A DNA stretch of 5,184 nt from Cyanobacteria bacterium HKST-UBA02 (GCA_020431945.1 JAGQHH010000425.1:1-5184); one strand, 5' to 3'. Shown: positions 1-5,184, numbered from the stretch's first letter. The notes: generated from the letters alone by a model not told the origin. Numbers and translations are program-made.

Positions 1-1361
1 TGGCGCTAATGAGTTTGCAACTCAGGGGAGGCGAGCTAATAGAGCTTGCCGATGGCTTCGTCGAGAGACAGGTCGTCATCCAAAACCGGGAGATAAAAAG
101 GCAGAAAGACCTCAGGGCTTCGCTCAATACGATAGTCTTTTCTGGTATTGGATTCAATATCATAATCGCCTTGGTTCTTGCTGTCGCTTTCAATCGCAAT
201 ACGATTCAGAGGCTCAATATCCTGAGAGTGAACGCCGACCTTCTTGCCCGAGATGAGGCTCTATTGCCGAAAGTGGAGGGAGATGACGAGATTGCAATCA
301 TCGACGGACGTTTTCACGAAATGGCAGATAGCGTCAGAAGGGCCACTAAAAGGGAGAAGGCAATTCTGACTAATACTAGCGATGTGATTTTCTCGCTCAA
401 CGCCAGCCTCGAGTTTACTTTCGTCTCGCCGGCCTCGAGCAGAATATGGGGGTATCACGAGGATGAGTTGATCGGCCGGGAGATTGATTGCGTGATTTCG
501 GATGGCGACACTGAAAGAGTTAGAAAACAGCTTCTCGAGCTGGAACTCTCGCACGATAGAGGCACGATTGAATGCACTCTTGTCACTCGCGAGACGGAAG
601 AGACCGAGGGACTGCTCTCCGTCTTCTGGTCAGATACCGAAAATCAGCTCTTTTGTGTCTCTCATGATATCACCGAGCGCAAGCAGCTCGAGAGGCTCAG
701 ACAAGAGATTGTCTCGATGGTGACTCACGACTTGAAGAGCCCGTTGAGCTCGTTGAGTCTTATCTTTTCCTTCCTTCTCGAAGAGGAGAAGATATCGAAG
801 AACGCGAGCAAGCTCTGCTCAAGGGGTAAAGACTCTGTCGAGCATATGGTGAGACTTATCAATGATCTACTTGATGCAGAGCGCCTCGAGCAGGGGATAC
901 TAATGCTCGAGATCAATGAGTTTCGCGTGCGAGATGCAATCTCCAGGGCGGTCGACTCGGTTAAGGCGATTGCAGACAAGAGGCGAATCAATATAAAGGT
1001 GCTTGGGCCTAATGTAACAGTAAGAGCAGATCTAGAGCGAATTGTGCAGGTCCTGATTAATATCCTTAACAATGCTATTAAATTCTCCGAGGCGGACTCT
1101 CTGGTGAAGGTGATTGCAAGCGAAAGCGATGGAAGCTTATGCATAGAGGTGATCGATAACGGAATCGGAATTCCCAGTCAACATATAGATTCGATTTTCG
1201 ATAAGTTCCGGCAGGTCCGGGCCTCGGATAGCACGAAACGCGGCGGTAGCGGCCTCGGTCTGGCAATCTCGCGCTGGCTCGTAGAACAACATGGTGGGAG
1301 AATTGGGGTTGAGAGCCAGGAGGGCAAAGGCAGCCGCTTCTGGTTCACGATACCACTCTGA
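1..1361 (+). CDS. Membrane sensor histidine kinase (TM-HAMP-PAS-HisKA-HATPase_c), 5' partial
   Basis: This is the C-terminal part of a two-component sensor kinase that autophosphorylates on histidine and passes the phosphate to a response regulator. Numbering from the first visible Met (ATG at 9), residues about 43-61 form a hydrophobic membrane segment. A HAMP-like linker follows (about 61-115), then a PAS domain (about 116-222, ending SHDITERK). The HisKA dimerisation helix has its H-box [11 protein letters not shown], with His240 as probable phosphoacceptor. The ATPase domain shows the N-box ILNNAIKFS (352-360), G1 DNGIGI (383-388), the F-box near F397-F400 and G2 GGSGLGL (412-418), so all catalytic motifs are intact. 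The frame stays open to the left edge and ATG 9 has no Shine-Dalgarno sequence before it. The true start, a first membrane helix and an extracytoplasmic sensor domain therefore probably lie upstream. No response regulator is present in the window. No terminator is visible after the stop, and a promoter-like element begins 1 base beyond it. The architecture is compatible with PhoR-type kinases, but the signal is unknown. Confidence 0.95.
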   Translation, partial: ALMSLQLRGGELIELADGFVERQVVIQNREIKRQKDLRASLNTIVFSGIGFNIIIALVLAVAFNRNTIQRLNILRVNADLLARDEALLPKVEGDDEIAIIDGRFHEMADSVRRATKREKAILTNTSDVIFSLNASLEFTFVSPASSRIWGYHEDELIGREIDCVISDGDTERVRKQLLELELSHDRGTIECTLVTRETEETEGLLSVFWSDTENQLFCVSHDITERKQLERLRQEIVSMVTHDLKSPLSSLSLIFSFLLEEEKISKNASKLCSRGKDSVEHMVRLINDLLDAERLEQGILMLEINEFRVRDAISRAVDSVKAIADKRRINIKVLGPNVTVRADLERIVQVLINILNNAIKFSEADSLVKVIASESDGSLCIEVIDNGIGIPSQHIDSIFDKFRQVRASDSTKRGGSGLGLAISRWLVEQHGGRIGVESQEGKGSRFWFTIPL

Positions 1362-1362
1362 A

Positions 1363-1396
1363 TTGTCAATAAAACGTCAACTTGAATTGTTAGTTT
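1363..1396 (+). promoter_or_regulatory. Pho-box-like direct repeat plus -10 element, upstream of the Pro-rich protein gene
   Basis: The element starts 1 base after the kinase stop codon. TTGTCAAT (GTCAAT at 1365-1370) is followed by GTCAAC at 1376-1381, so the repeat period is 11 bases. Taking the 18-base box as 1363-1380, a -10-like TAGTTT lies at 1391-1396 after exactly 10 bases. That is the spacing known for PhoB-activated promoters, where the box replaces the -35 element. The predicted transcript would start near 1403, and the Shine-Dalgarno GAGAGGA is at 1417-1423. About 12 of 18 positions match the E. coli Pho box by hand. The -10 match is weak alone; support comes from the same arrangement at two other genes here. 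Confidence 0.5.
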
Positions 1397-1431
1397 CTCA
1401 ATGACACTGGCTCACAGAGAGGAACTACGCG

Positions 1432-2034
1432 ATGTTTGAAGGACAAAGACCTAACGCCGAGGTGAGTGAAGGCGCGAGTCAAGCAGCACAGGTGATAGAA
1501 GTCAAATTCGAAGGCTCGGACGGACTTTTCCGGGAGTTGAGGCACAAGCCTTCTCCAGCGGCCCAGGAGTTGATACCATCCGTCTCGTTGGTTGATGAAA
1601 TGGCGAATATAATCGGTGAGGCAAGCAGCGGATCCGACGCAGGTCGAAAATATGTGGACACCCCTGGTGGCCGGAAGTACCGGACAGTAGGTAGACCCTT
1701 ACAAGAGCAAGATCAGACAGGGGACCTCGTCCGACCCGGCAAACCGCCGATCAATCGAGCCGATCAATGTCCGCCAGAGCAGAATCTTCCGAATACGGGA
1801 CTGATCAAGCCTCGCTGGGGAATAGACGAAGTGCCCGTGCCCTATCGGCCAGATAACAAACCGGAAAAGCCGCAACCACCTCAGAACAAAGAGAAACCAG
1901 GCAAGCTGGAAAGTCCTGATCGAGTAACAAGACCGCACCATCCGAGACCGCTCCTTCCTCTCGAACCCTCTAAACCGGATACTCACAAGATACTGAAAAA
2001 GACTCCAGAAGGTGTTCTAGCGGCAGAATCGTGA
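1432..2034 (+). CDS. Hypothetical soluble protein with Pro-rich C-terminal half
   Basis: I do not recognise the family. The product is 200 residues with no signal peptide and no membrane segment, so it is predicted cytoplasmic unless exported by an unusual route. The N-terminal 100 residues are mixed and could fold. They contain a short repeated motif, GRKY, at 71-74 and 80-83. Residues 101-192 hold 23 prolines (about one in four) plus many Lys, Arg and Asn, for example PDNKPEKPQPPQNKEKPGK, and are almost certainly disordered. The start is supported by GAGAGGA at 1417-1423, 8 bases before the ATG. The gene is followed by 156 non-coding bases containing an inverted repeat, then a same-strand gene with a LysM-like domain. 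A Pho-box-like promoter precedes it. Pro/Lys-rich tails of this kind can act as linkers or partner-binding segments, but nothing here shows which. The start, frame and compositional continuity make a real gene likely. Confidence 0.75.
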   Translation: MFEGQRPNAEVSEGASQAAQVIEVKFEGSDGLFRELRHKPSPAAQELIPSVSLVDEMANIIGEASSGSDAGRKYVDTPGGRKYRTVGRPLQEQDQTGDLVRPGKPPINRADQCPPEQNLPNTGLIKPRWGIDEVPVPYRPDNKPEKPQPPQNKEKPGKLESPDRVTRPHHPRPLLPLEPSKPDTHKILKKTPEGVLAAES

Positions 2035-2041
2035 TATCCCC

Positions 2042-2116
2042 CCAGCGCCGCTGGACCAGGCGAGACATCAGTGGAATCGCACTCTAACCATTTTGAGTTG
2101 AAGTATTCCACTGATG
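2042..2116. repeat. 12-bp perfect inverted repeat (2066-2077 / 2105-2116) with a small GC-rich hairpin before it
   Basis: CATCAGTGGAAT at 2066-2077 is exactly complementary in reverse to ATTCCACTGATG at 2105-2116, with 27 bases between. Inside the loop, ACTC and GAGT can add a 4-bp inner stem. Just upstream, CCAGC gcc GCTGG (2042-2054) forms a compact 5-bp hairpin. Neither structure is followed by a T run, so a classical intrinsic terminator is not supported. An mRNA structure that protects or attenuates the transcript between the two genes, or a binding site for a dimeric regulator, fits better. It occupies about half of the 156-base gap at 2035-2190. The rest of that gap holds only a weak GGCAC/GTGCC dyad (2133-2137 / 2146-2150) and the ribosome binding site of the next gene. 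Confidence 0.7.
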
Positions 2117-2190
2117 CTCAACTGGAGTTCTTGGCACTATATGAGGTGCCTTGTGGGGCAACGAGATGAAGTTTCTTCGAGGAGTTAATA

Positions 2191-3234
2191 ATGGAACCTA
2201 CAGGAACGGAAATCTACAATAGCATCCAGAATTTTGGCGACCTTGCACTGGCCGCTGAAGTCTATGGAGGCGTAGGTCTGACATCGATCGAGGACTACTA
2301 CAGAGACTTGAATCCCGGCAACAGTCAGGCAATCCGTGATGCCGTGATGCTGGAGCTTCAGGAGAGAGGAATTCTAGCTGCGTTTGAGATCGATGAGAAT
2401 GGATTGAACGTTAAGGAAGGGGGGTTGAGTTCGGAGGAGAAGCGGGCAGCAGGATTGATCAATCTCTTAGAGCAGATGACCGGCGACAACTCCACATTCG
2501 TGACAGAGCTAGCCAGACTCACCGATGCCGGCGGCGAGGCGGACTCGGATGCCGGTCAGGTCGCCCTGGGGGATCTCGAAGAGGCTCTCAGGATTGAAGA
2601 AGCGAATCCCGGTACCTACACTGCCGGGCAGGTAATGGCGATTCATGAGTTGCAATCGAGAATGCGAGCCCAGATCGAATTGGATGCCATGTCGGCCACG
2701 ATGTTTGGCGGCATTGTATCGTTGTTTTCTGATGGAGGTGAGAGTGGTGTTCCTAATAATGATGGCTTCGCGGACGGACTCGATGTCGGACCGAACGATA
2801 TTGCTCAACTGGCGGAAATGAACGGTATAGTCCGCCACGATAGTGTGGAGCTCGACCAGCGACTATTGCTTAGAGAGGCAGACGATACCGCACAATCCGA
2901 TCCAGTAGAGGCTCCGAATGCGGAGGAGCAGCGTATGTCAAACGGTCAGATTGAGTTTGATCTCGAGCCCACAGCCCAAATTGGAGATTATCCTATGGTC
3001 GAGCCGGAAGCGACTTACACGGTTAAGGGAGGCGACGGTTTCGACCGAATAGCCAGGGCCGTATACGAGGAAGCGTACGGTGAGCGCCCTAGCGCCGCCT
3101 TCGAGATCGAGCTCTCGAAAGCGATAGCAGAGTTGAACGGGAACGACAGAGACTACTCGGGCGGCTACATACATCCTGGGGACTCCCTTGCTGTACTGAC
3201 AAAGGCGCAGATTGATGCTCTCCTGGAAGAATAG
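2191..3234 (+). CDS. Acidic protein with C-terminal LysM-like domain, no signal peptide
   Basis: The product is 347 residues, strongly acidic, with no hydrophobic signal or membrane segment. Residues 275-347 form a LysM-like domain. It has the entry strand YTVKGGDGF, a helix with DRIARAVYEEAYG, a second helix IELSKAIAELN, and a closing IHPGDSLAVLT strand. LysM normally binds N-acetylglucosamine chains of peptidoglycan or chitin. Between the two helices this copy has roughly 10-15 residues more than a standard 44-50 residue LysM. Residues 1-270 match no family I recognise. They are mostly helical in appearance, with Asp/Gly-rich stretches (LTDAGGEADSDAG; VPNNDGFADGLDVG) that recall degenerate EF-hand loops but lack the full DxDxDG pattern. 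GAGGAG at 2179-2184, 6 bases before the ATG, fixes the start. No Pho-box-like repeat precedes the gene, so it may be cotranscribed with the gene at 1432 or use its own promoter. A second gene with the same LysM variant follows after 111 bases. Confidence 0.85.
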   Translation: MEPTGTEIYNSIQNFGDLALAAEVYGGVGLTSIEDYYRDLNPGNSQAIRDAVMLELQERGILAAFEIDENGLNVKEGGLSSEEKRAAGLINLLEQMTGDNSTFVTELARLTDAGGEADSDAGQVALGDLEEALRIEEANPGTYTAGQVMAIHELQSRMRAQIELDAMSATMFGGIVSLFSDGGESGVPNNDGFADGLDVGPNDIAQLAEMNGIVRHDSVELDQRLLLREADDTAQSDPVEAPNAEEQRMSNGQIEFDLEPTAQIGDYPMVEPEATYTVKGGDGFDRIARAVYEEAYGERPSAAFEIELSKAIAELNGNDRDYSGGYIHPGDSLAVLTKAQIDALLEE

Positions 3235-3266
3235 ACATTCTCTCTTTACCGAAGGAATGCCTCAAT

Positions 3267-3300
3267 TTGTCAACAATCTGTCAACTCTGATCACTATTGT
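3267..3300 (+). promoter_or_regulatory. Pho-box-like direct repeat plus -10 element, upstream of the small LysM-like gene
   Basis: This is the best of the three matching elements. GTCAAC at 3269-3274 and GTCAAC at 3280-3285 are perfect copies with an 11-base period. The 18-base box TTGTCAACAATCTGTCAA (3267-3284) agrees with the E. coli PhoB consensus, as I recall it, at about 14 of 18 positions. After exactly 10 bases comes TATTGT (3295-3300), matching TATAAT at 4 of 6. A transcript would begin near 3307, followed by the Shine-Dalgarno GGAGGA at 3331-3336 and the ATG at 3346. A short TTGTC/GACAA dyad (3297-3301 / 3310-3314) overlaps the expected start and may be chance. Confidence 0.6.
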
Positions 3301-3345
3301 CTCTCTATCGACAAACGGGTCGTAGCTTTCGGAGGATTTACTACA

Positions 3346-3828
3346 ATGACACTCAACTCATTAGAACAGAACACTGAACGTTTTCAATCACCCACAATCC
3401 AGCTCGGACAAGCGCTGTTAGGGTCGGTAGATTTCGAAACTTTTTCCAGCCTGTCCAAAACCAATAACTTTTCGGAGGCGGAGCTGCCAGAGCTGAACCT
3501 CGTCGATCCAAGACAGTCTGCTCGCGCCAAAGAAAGAGTAGGCGGGGTTCCATATGTAGTCAAGCCAGGTGAAACTCTCACGGATGTAGCCAGGTCTGTC
3601 TTCGAAAGTTATTTTGCTACCGAGCCCACGTCAGATATCTTGAAACCTCTATCTACATTGATTGACAAGATGAATCATCTCAATCATCCAATCTTACCTC
3701 TAGAAGCGGATCAAACCCTGCGCGTTCCTACTGCTGATGAGGTCGAAGACGCTTTCAACTCATGCTTTATACGCCATGAAGCACAAGAGTGGTTTCAAGA
3801 TATGCTCAACACGGAGAGCATGGAGTAG
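3346..3828 (+). CDS. Small LysM-like domain protein, no signal peptide
   Basis: The product is 160 residues without a signal peptide or membrane segment. Residues 69-130 form a LysM-like domain: PYVVKPGETLTDVARSVFES, then a spacer, LSTLIDKMN, and LPLEADQTLRVPT. It aligns by eye with the C-terminal domain of the 347-residue protein just upstream. Shared positions include Y.VK.G, the AR.V.E helix, the Asn ending helix two, and L.V.T at the end. Both have the same lengthened region between the helices. The N-terminal 65 residues (Ser/Thr/Asn-rich) and the last 30 residues (one Cys, otherwise polar and acidic) are unfamiliar. The start is supported by GGAGGA, 9 bases before the ATG. The gene has its own Pho-box-like promoter, so it can be expressed independently of the upstream gene. 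Two hairpins follow it. LysM domains usually bind peptidoglycan glycans, but without an export signal the location is open. Confidence 0.85.
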   Translation: MTLNSLEQNTERFQSPTIQLGQALLGSVDFETFSSLSKTNNFSEAELPELNLVDPRQSARAKERVGGVPYVVKPGETLTDVARSVFESYFATEPTSDILKPLSTLIDKMNHLNHPILPLEADQTLRVPTADEVEDAFNSCFIRHEAQEWFQDMLNTESME

Positions 3829-3880
3829 AGCAATTAGTTACGAACCTGAATGAACCCCCAGGTAAATTTCTCGAAGCGAG

Positions 3881-3928
3881 ACATTGGAGGGCTTAGATAC
3901 CGCAAGTGGTATTGAAGCCCTCCGGTGT
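3881..3928. terminator. Long two-part hairpin after the rightward genes, probable terminator
   Basis: GGAGGGCTT at 3886-3894 pairs perfectly with AAGCCCTCC at 3915-3923. The stem can be extended outward to 3881 and 3928 through two G-U pairs. The loop contains a second stem, ATACCG CAAG TGGTAT (3897-3912), separated by a 2x2 internal loop. Downstream on the + strand is TTAATTAAT, a poor U tract, so termination may be partial, or the structure may protect the 3' end of the mRNA. It starts 53 bases after the stop of the small LysM-like gene, and a tiny TCTCG aag CGAGA hairpin (3869-3881) abuts it. Confidence 0.6.
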
Positions 3929-3954
3929 TAATTAATGATCCAGTTGATTATTAA

Positions 3955-3993
3955 AGAGGGAAAAGGCTGTCGGGCGCTGACAGCCTTTCCTCT
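3955..3993 (-). terminator. Rho-independent terminator, best read for the leftward gene
   Basis: AAAGGCTGTC (3962-3971) pairs over 10 bp with GACAGCCTTT (3979-3988) around a 7-base loop. AGAGG/CCTCT extends the stem outside a small bulge. Read leftward, the stem runs into TTTTCCCTCTTTAAT, a reasonable U-rich tail, and it lies 20-50 bases past the stop of the leftward 161-residue gene. Read rightward, the tail CCTTTCCTCTGATC also has some T residues. It may therefore act in both directions between the two converging transcription units. Confidence 0.75.
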
Positions 3994-4012
3994 GATCATC
4001 CAAACGTAGCGG

Positions 4013-4498
4013 CTATTTCGGTCCTCTTCCGACAGCCCTCACGGTATCGCCTAGTTGTTGTCCGTCCCTGTCCATGAGCCTGATGAAATAAGCTCCCGGA
4101 GGAATCCTCTTTCCGTCGATCTGAACTTCAATGCTCCGACCCGTACCAGCCAGACCTGCGTTTATGCGATTTTGGAGGTTCTCAACTTCCAGACCTCCAA
4201 CGGCAGATGCACGACTAAACAGCTCGGCGAGATCTTCGGAAACCCTGGAATTGCGGTCAAGCTTACCTTCTCTCAAACCGAAGATTATCTTGACCAGCCC
4301 TGTCTTCGATTCGATATTGTCATTGTGTGTTATCTCCAGATGCGGTATTTCTACCTGGTCACGTCGGACCGGCAGGCGGCATCCGGGCCAGATGTAAGCT
4401 TCGCTGACCGTGGACTTTTCTTGCCCTGACTCCGGGTTCTCACCCGTATTTAAATTGATGTCTTTATCGATAGCCTTTTCGGCGAAATGGTCGAACAT
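4013..4498 (-). CDS. Hypothetical protein, 161 residues, unknown family
   Basis: I do not recognise this protein. It has no signal peptide or membrane segment. Residues 1-33 are polar and look disordered (NLNTGENPESGQEKS). Residues 34-80 look like a beta-rich segment, with WPGCRLPVRRDQVEIPHLEITHND then LVKIIFGLREGKL. Residues 85-115 look helical (SEDLAELFSRASAVGG...ENLQNRINAGL). Residues 120-157 appear beta-rich again: SIEVQIDGKRIPPGAYFIRLMDRDGQQLGDTVRAV. It shares no visible LysM domain with the rightward genes. The start is set by AGGAG (4510-4506 read leftward), 7 bases before the ATG. Upstream lies a Pho-box-like promoter of the same design as two rightward genes, which suggests coregulation. 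A strong hairpin terminator lies just past its stop. The 4055-4429 open frame on the other strand is its shadow. Confidence 0.8.
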   Translation of the reverse strand: MFDHFAEKAIDKDINLNTGENPESGQEKSTVSEAYIWPGCRLPVRRDQVEIPHLEITHNDNIESKTGLVKIIFGLREGKLDRNSRVSEDLAELFSRASAVGGLEVENLQNRINAGLAGTGRSIEVQIDGKRIPPGAYFIRLMDRDGQQLGDTVRAVGRGPK

Positions 4499-4532
4499 CT
4501 TGCCTCTCCTTTTCTTAGTGGTGCATCAACGG

Positions 4533-4692
4533 CTAACTGCCTGGCTGAATGCTACTAAAGCAAGTTGACAGCATGATGACTTTATTCGGAAAAGGCGCTA
4601 GATCGGCGCGCTCAATAATACCGTCTGCGGTGGTGTAGGAGGTGCTCCAAGGAAATTCTGGGTTGTCCTGCCCAAAATCGCAAGCTTCAATG
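4533..4692 (-). pseudogene. Possible frameshifted C-terminal tail of the upstream leftward gene
   Basis: Past the TGA at 4689-4687, another minus-strand frame reads GIEACDFGQDNPEFPWSTSY and continues for about 50 residues to TAG at 4535-4533. It includes an ADGIIERADLAPFPNKVIML segment that looks like real protein. Removing one base from a run of five G (4697-4693, minus strand) joins the upstream frame smoothly as ...ERSWRG-IEACDFG. The original frame after the stop reads like noise. Either the gene is frameshifted, by mutation or sequencing error, or the resemblance is chance. The last part overlaps the Pho-box-like repeat. It would end 34 bases before the next gene's ATG. Confidence 0.4.
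4549..4582 (-). promoter_or_regulatory. Pho-box-like direct repeat plus -10 element, leftward, upstream of the 161-residue gene
   Basis: On the minus strand, GTCATC (4580-4575) is followed by GTCAAC (4569-4564), again with an 11-base period. The 18-base box spans 4582-4565. After exactly 10 bases comes TAGCAT (4554-4549), matching TATAAT at 4 of 6. GTCAACTTG is identical to nine bases of the site before the 1432 gene. About 12 of 18 positions match the E. coli Pho box by hand. A transcript would start near 4542, with the Shine-Dalgarno AGGAG at 4510-4506 and the ATG at 4498. The site overlaps a protein-like reading frame described separately, so it could be coincidental. Confidence 0.5.
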
Positions 4693-5184
4693 CCCCCGCC
4701 AGCTCCGCTCCGCCTCTTCAACCAGACGGCGGTTGGCCGGCGTATTCTCCACCAGGCGCCCGTTCAGACCCCGGATCATCTTCGGCTCGCCGGTGACGGT
4801 CTTGCCGAAACACCGATCGATGGACTCCTGATCGAATCGCTTGATCTTCCCGTAGAGATCCGGTGACAATCTGGCGAGTTCCTTTCTGTCTTTACCATCG
4901 GCGCTCTCTCCCACACCGATTCGGAAAAAGCTCAGTCCTTCGGACTGGTGCTCGTAAGGATATGGGAAATAGTCCGTGGCGGGCTTGACCAGGGCACGCT
5001 CTTGCATGTCTTTCGACTCGAGAAGTCTCTTGCCGTCCTCCGGACGCTTACCAGCGGTCCATCGCCACTTCTCGTCTTTTGTCTGACGCCAGAGCCCGCC
5101 TTCGTTGTCCTTGAGAAGAAAAGCGCCGTGCTTCTTGCTCCAGGTCCAGCCCAGATCCCTGGCTTCGGCCCGCGATGCCCTGGT
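4687..5184 (-). CDS. Hypothetical protein, 5' partial, Trp/Lys-rich
   Basis: The frame is open from the right edge of the window to TGA at 4689-4687, giving 165 visible residues. The Met at 5007 is internal: the 59 codons before it are in frame, uninterrupted and protein-like (RDLGWTWSKKHGAFLLKDNE; GGLWRQTKDEKWRW). It is unlikely to be the start. I do not recognise the family. The first 45 residues have many Trp and Lys with repeated W-x-W spacing. The middle (KPATDYFPYPYEHQSEGLSF) is Tyr/Pro-rich. The rest is charged and mostly helical in appearance (SPDLYGKIKRFDQESIDRCFG; NTPANRRLVEEAERSW). No membrane segment is visible in this part. The gene lies upstream of, and on the same strand as, the 161-residue gene, with no hairpin terminator between them, so some read-through is plausible. 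The end may be displaced by a one-base frameshift. Confidence 0.8.
   Translation of the reverse strand, partial: TRASRAEARDLGWTWSKKHGAFLLKDNEGGLWRQTKDEKWRWTAGKRPEDGKRLLESKDMQERALVKPATDYFPYPYEHQSEGLSFFRIGVGESADGKDRKELARLSPDLYGKIKRFDQESIDRCFGKTVTGEPKMIRGLNGRLVENTPANRRLVEEAERSWRGH

Noticed and set aside
725..1144. 139-codon open frame on the minus strand inside the kinase gene
   Set aside because: It lies wholly under the HisKA/ATPase coding region, whose motifs are unmistakable. Its product is Ser/Leu/Ile/Arg-rich low-information sequence typical of an antisense shadow.
1699..1986. 95-codon minus-strand frame under the Pro-rich gene
   Set aside because: The + frame has a Shine-Dalgarno sequence, an upstream promoter-like element and a full-length frame. 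The minus frame is Arg/Trp/Phe-rich, as expected from complementing Pro/Lys codons.
2100..2150. Pho-box-like or sigma70 promoter directly before the first LysM-like gene
   Set aside because: Only GCTCAAC (2116-2122) and TATATG (2138-2143) are seen. There is no second GTCA at 11 bases and no convincing -35, so I did not call a promoter.
2530..2800. EF-hand calcium sites in the 347-residue protein
   Set aside because: The Asp/Gly-rich stretches lack the complete DxDxDG loop with the closing Glu. Composition alone does not support calcium binding.
2937..2948. Two GTCA copies inside the 347-residue gene as another Pho-box-like site
   Set aside because: The copies are 8 bases apart, not 11, no -10 element follows at 10 bases, and the location is within coding sequence.
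4055..4429. 124-codon + strand frame opposite the leftward 161-residue gene
   Set aside because: It has no ribosome binding site or domain. The minus frame has a well-spaced AGGAG, a terminator after it and better protein character.
1..5184. tRNA, rRNA, CRISPR array, insertion sequence or attachment site
   Set aside because: On reading both strands I saw no regularly spaced repeats, transposase or integrase motifs, or tRNA-like CCA-ended cloverleaf.

Overview
The window looks like an accessory stretch of a bacterial chromosome with moderate GC. It carries one recognisable signalling gene and a group of small proteins with few or no known relatives. No rRNA, tRNA, CRISPR array, transposase or phage gene is visible. 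Sensor kinases with a [10 protein letters not shown] phosphoacceptor box, LysM-type proteins without signal peptides and low-complexity Pro/Lys-rich proteins remind me of Obscuribacterales and related non-photosynthetic cyanobacteria (Vampirovibrionia). This is an impression from protein style only and is not proven by the sequence.

Layout. Positions 1-1361 (+) hold the C-terminal 450 or so residues of a membrane sensor histidine kinase (TM, HAMP, PAS, HisKA, HATPase_c), cut by the left edge. Positions 1432-2034 (+) encode a 200-residue soluble protein with a Pro-rich C-terminal half. Positions 2191-3234 (+) encode a 347-residue acidic protein ending in a LysM-like domain. Positions 3346-3828 (+) encode a 160-residue protein with a related LysM-like domain. 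Two hairpins at 3881-3993 separate this rightward group from a leftward group. The leftward group is a 161-residue protein of unknown family (4498-4013) and, upstream of it, the C-terminal part of another unknown protein (5184-4687), cut by the right edge and possibly frameshifted near its end.

The most interesting signal is regulatory. Three of the four small genes (1432, 3346 and the leftward 4498) have the same promoter-like arrangement. It is a direct repeat GTCA(A/T)(C/T) and GTCAAC with an exact 11-base period, then exactly 10 bases, then a -10-like hexamer of form TAnnnT, then a Shine-Dalgarno sequence and ATG. The period, the core sequence and the distance to the -10 element are those of PhoB/OmpR-family boxes; the 3267-3284 site matches the E. 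coli Pho box at about 14 of 18 positions by hand. This suggests one response regulator switches these genes on together, although they lie on both strands. The partial kinase next to them has a PhoR-compatible architecture and is a candidate controller, but no response regulator lies in the window and that link is inference.

The two LysM-like proteins share an unusual, lengthened LysM module and neither has a signal peptide or membrane segment. What they do, and whether they leave the cytoplasm, cannot be told from this sequence.
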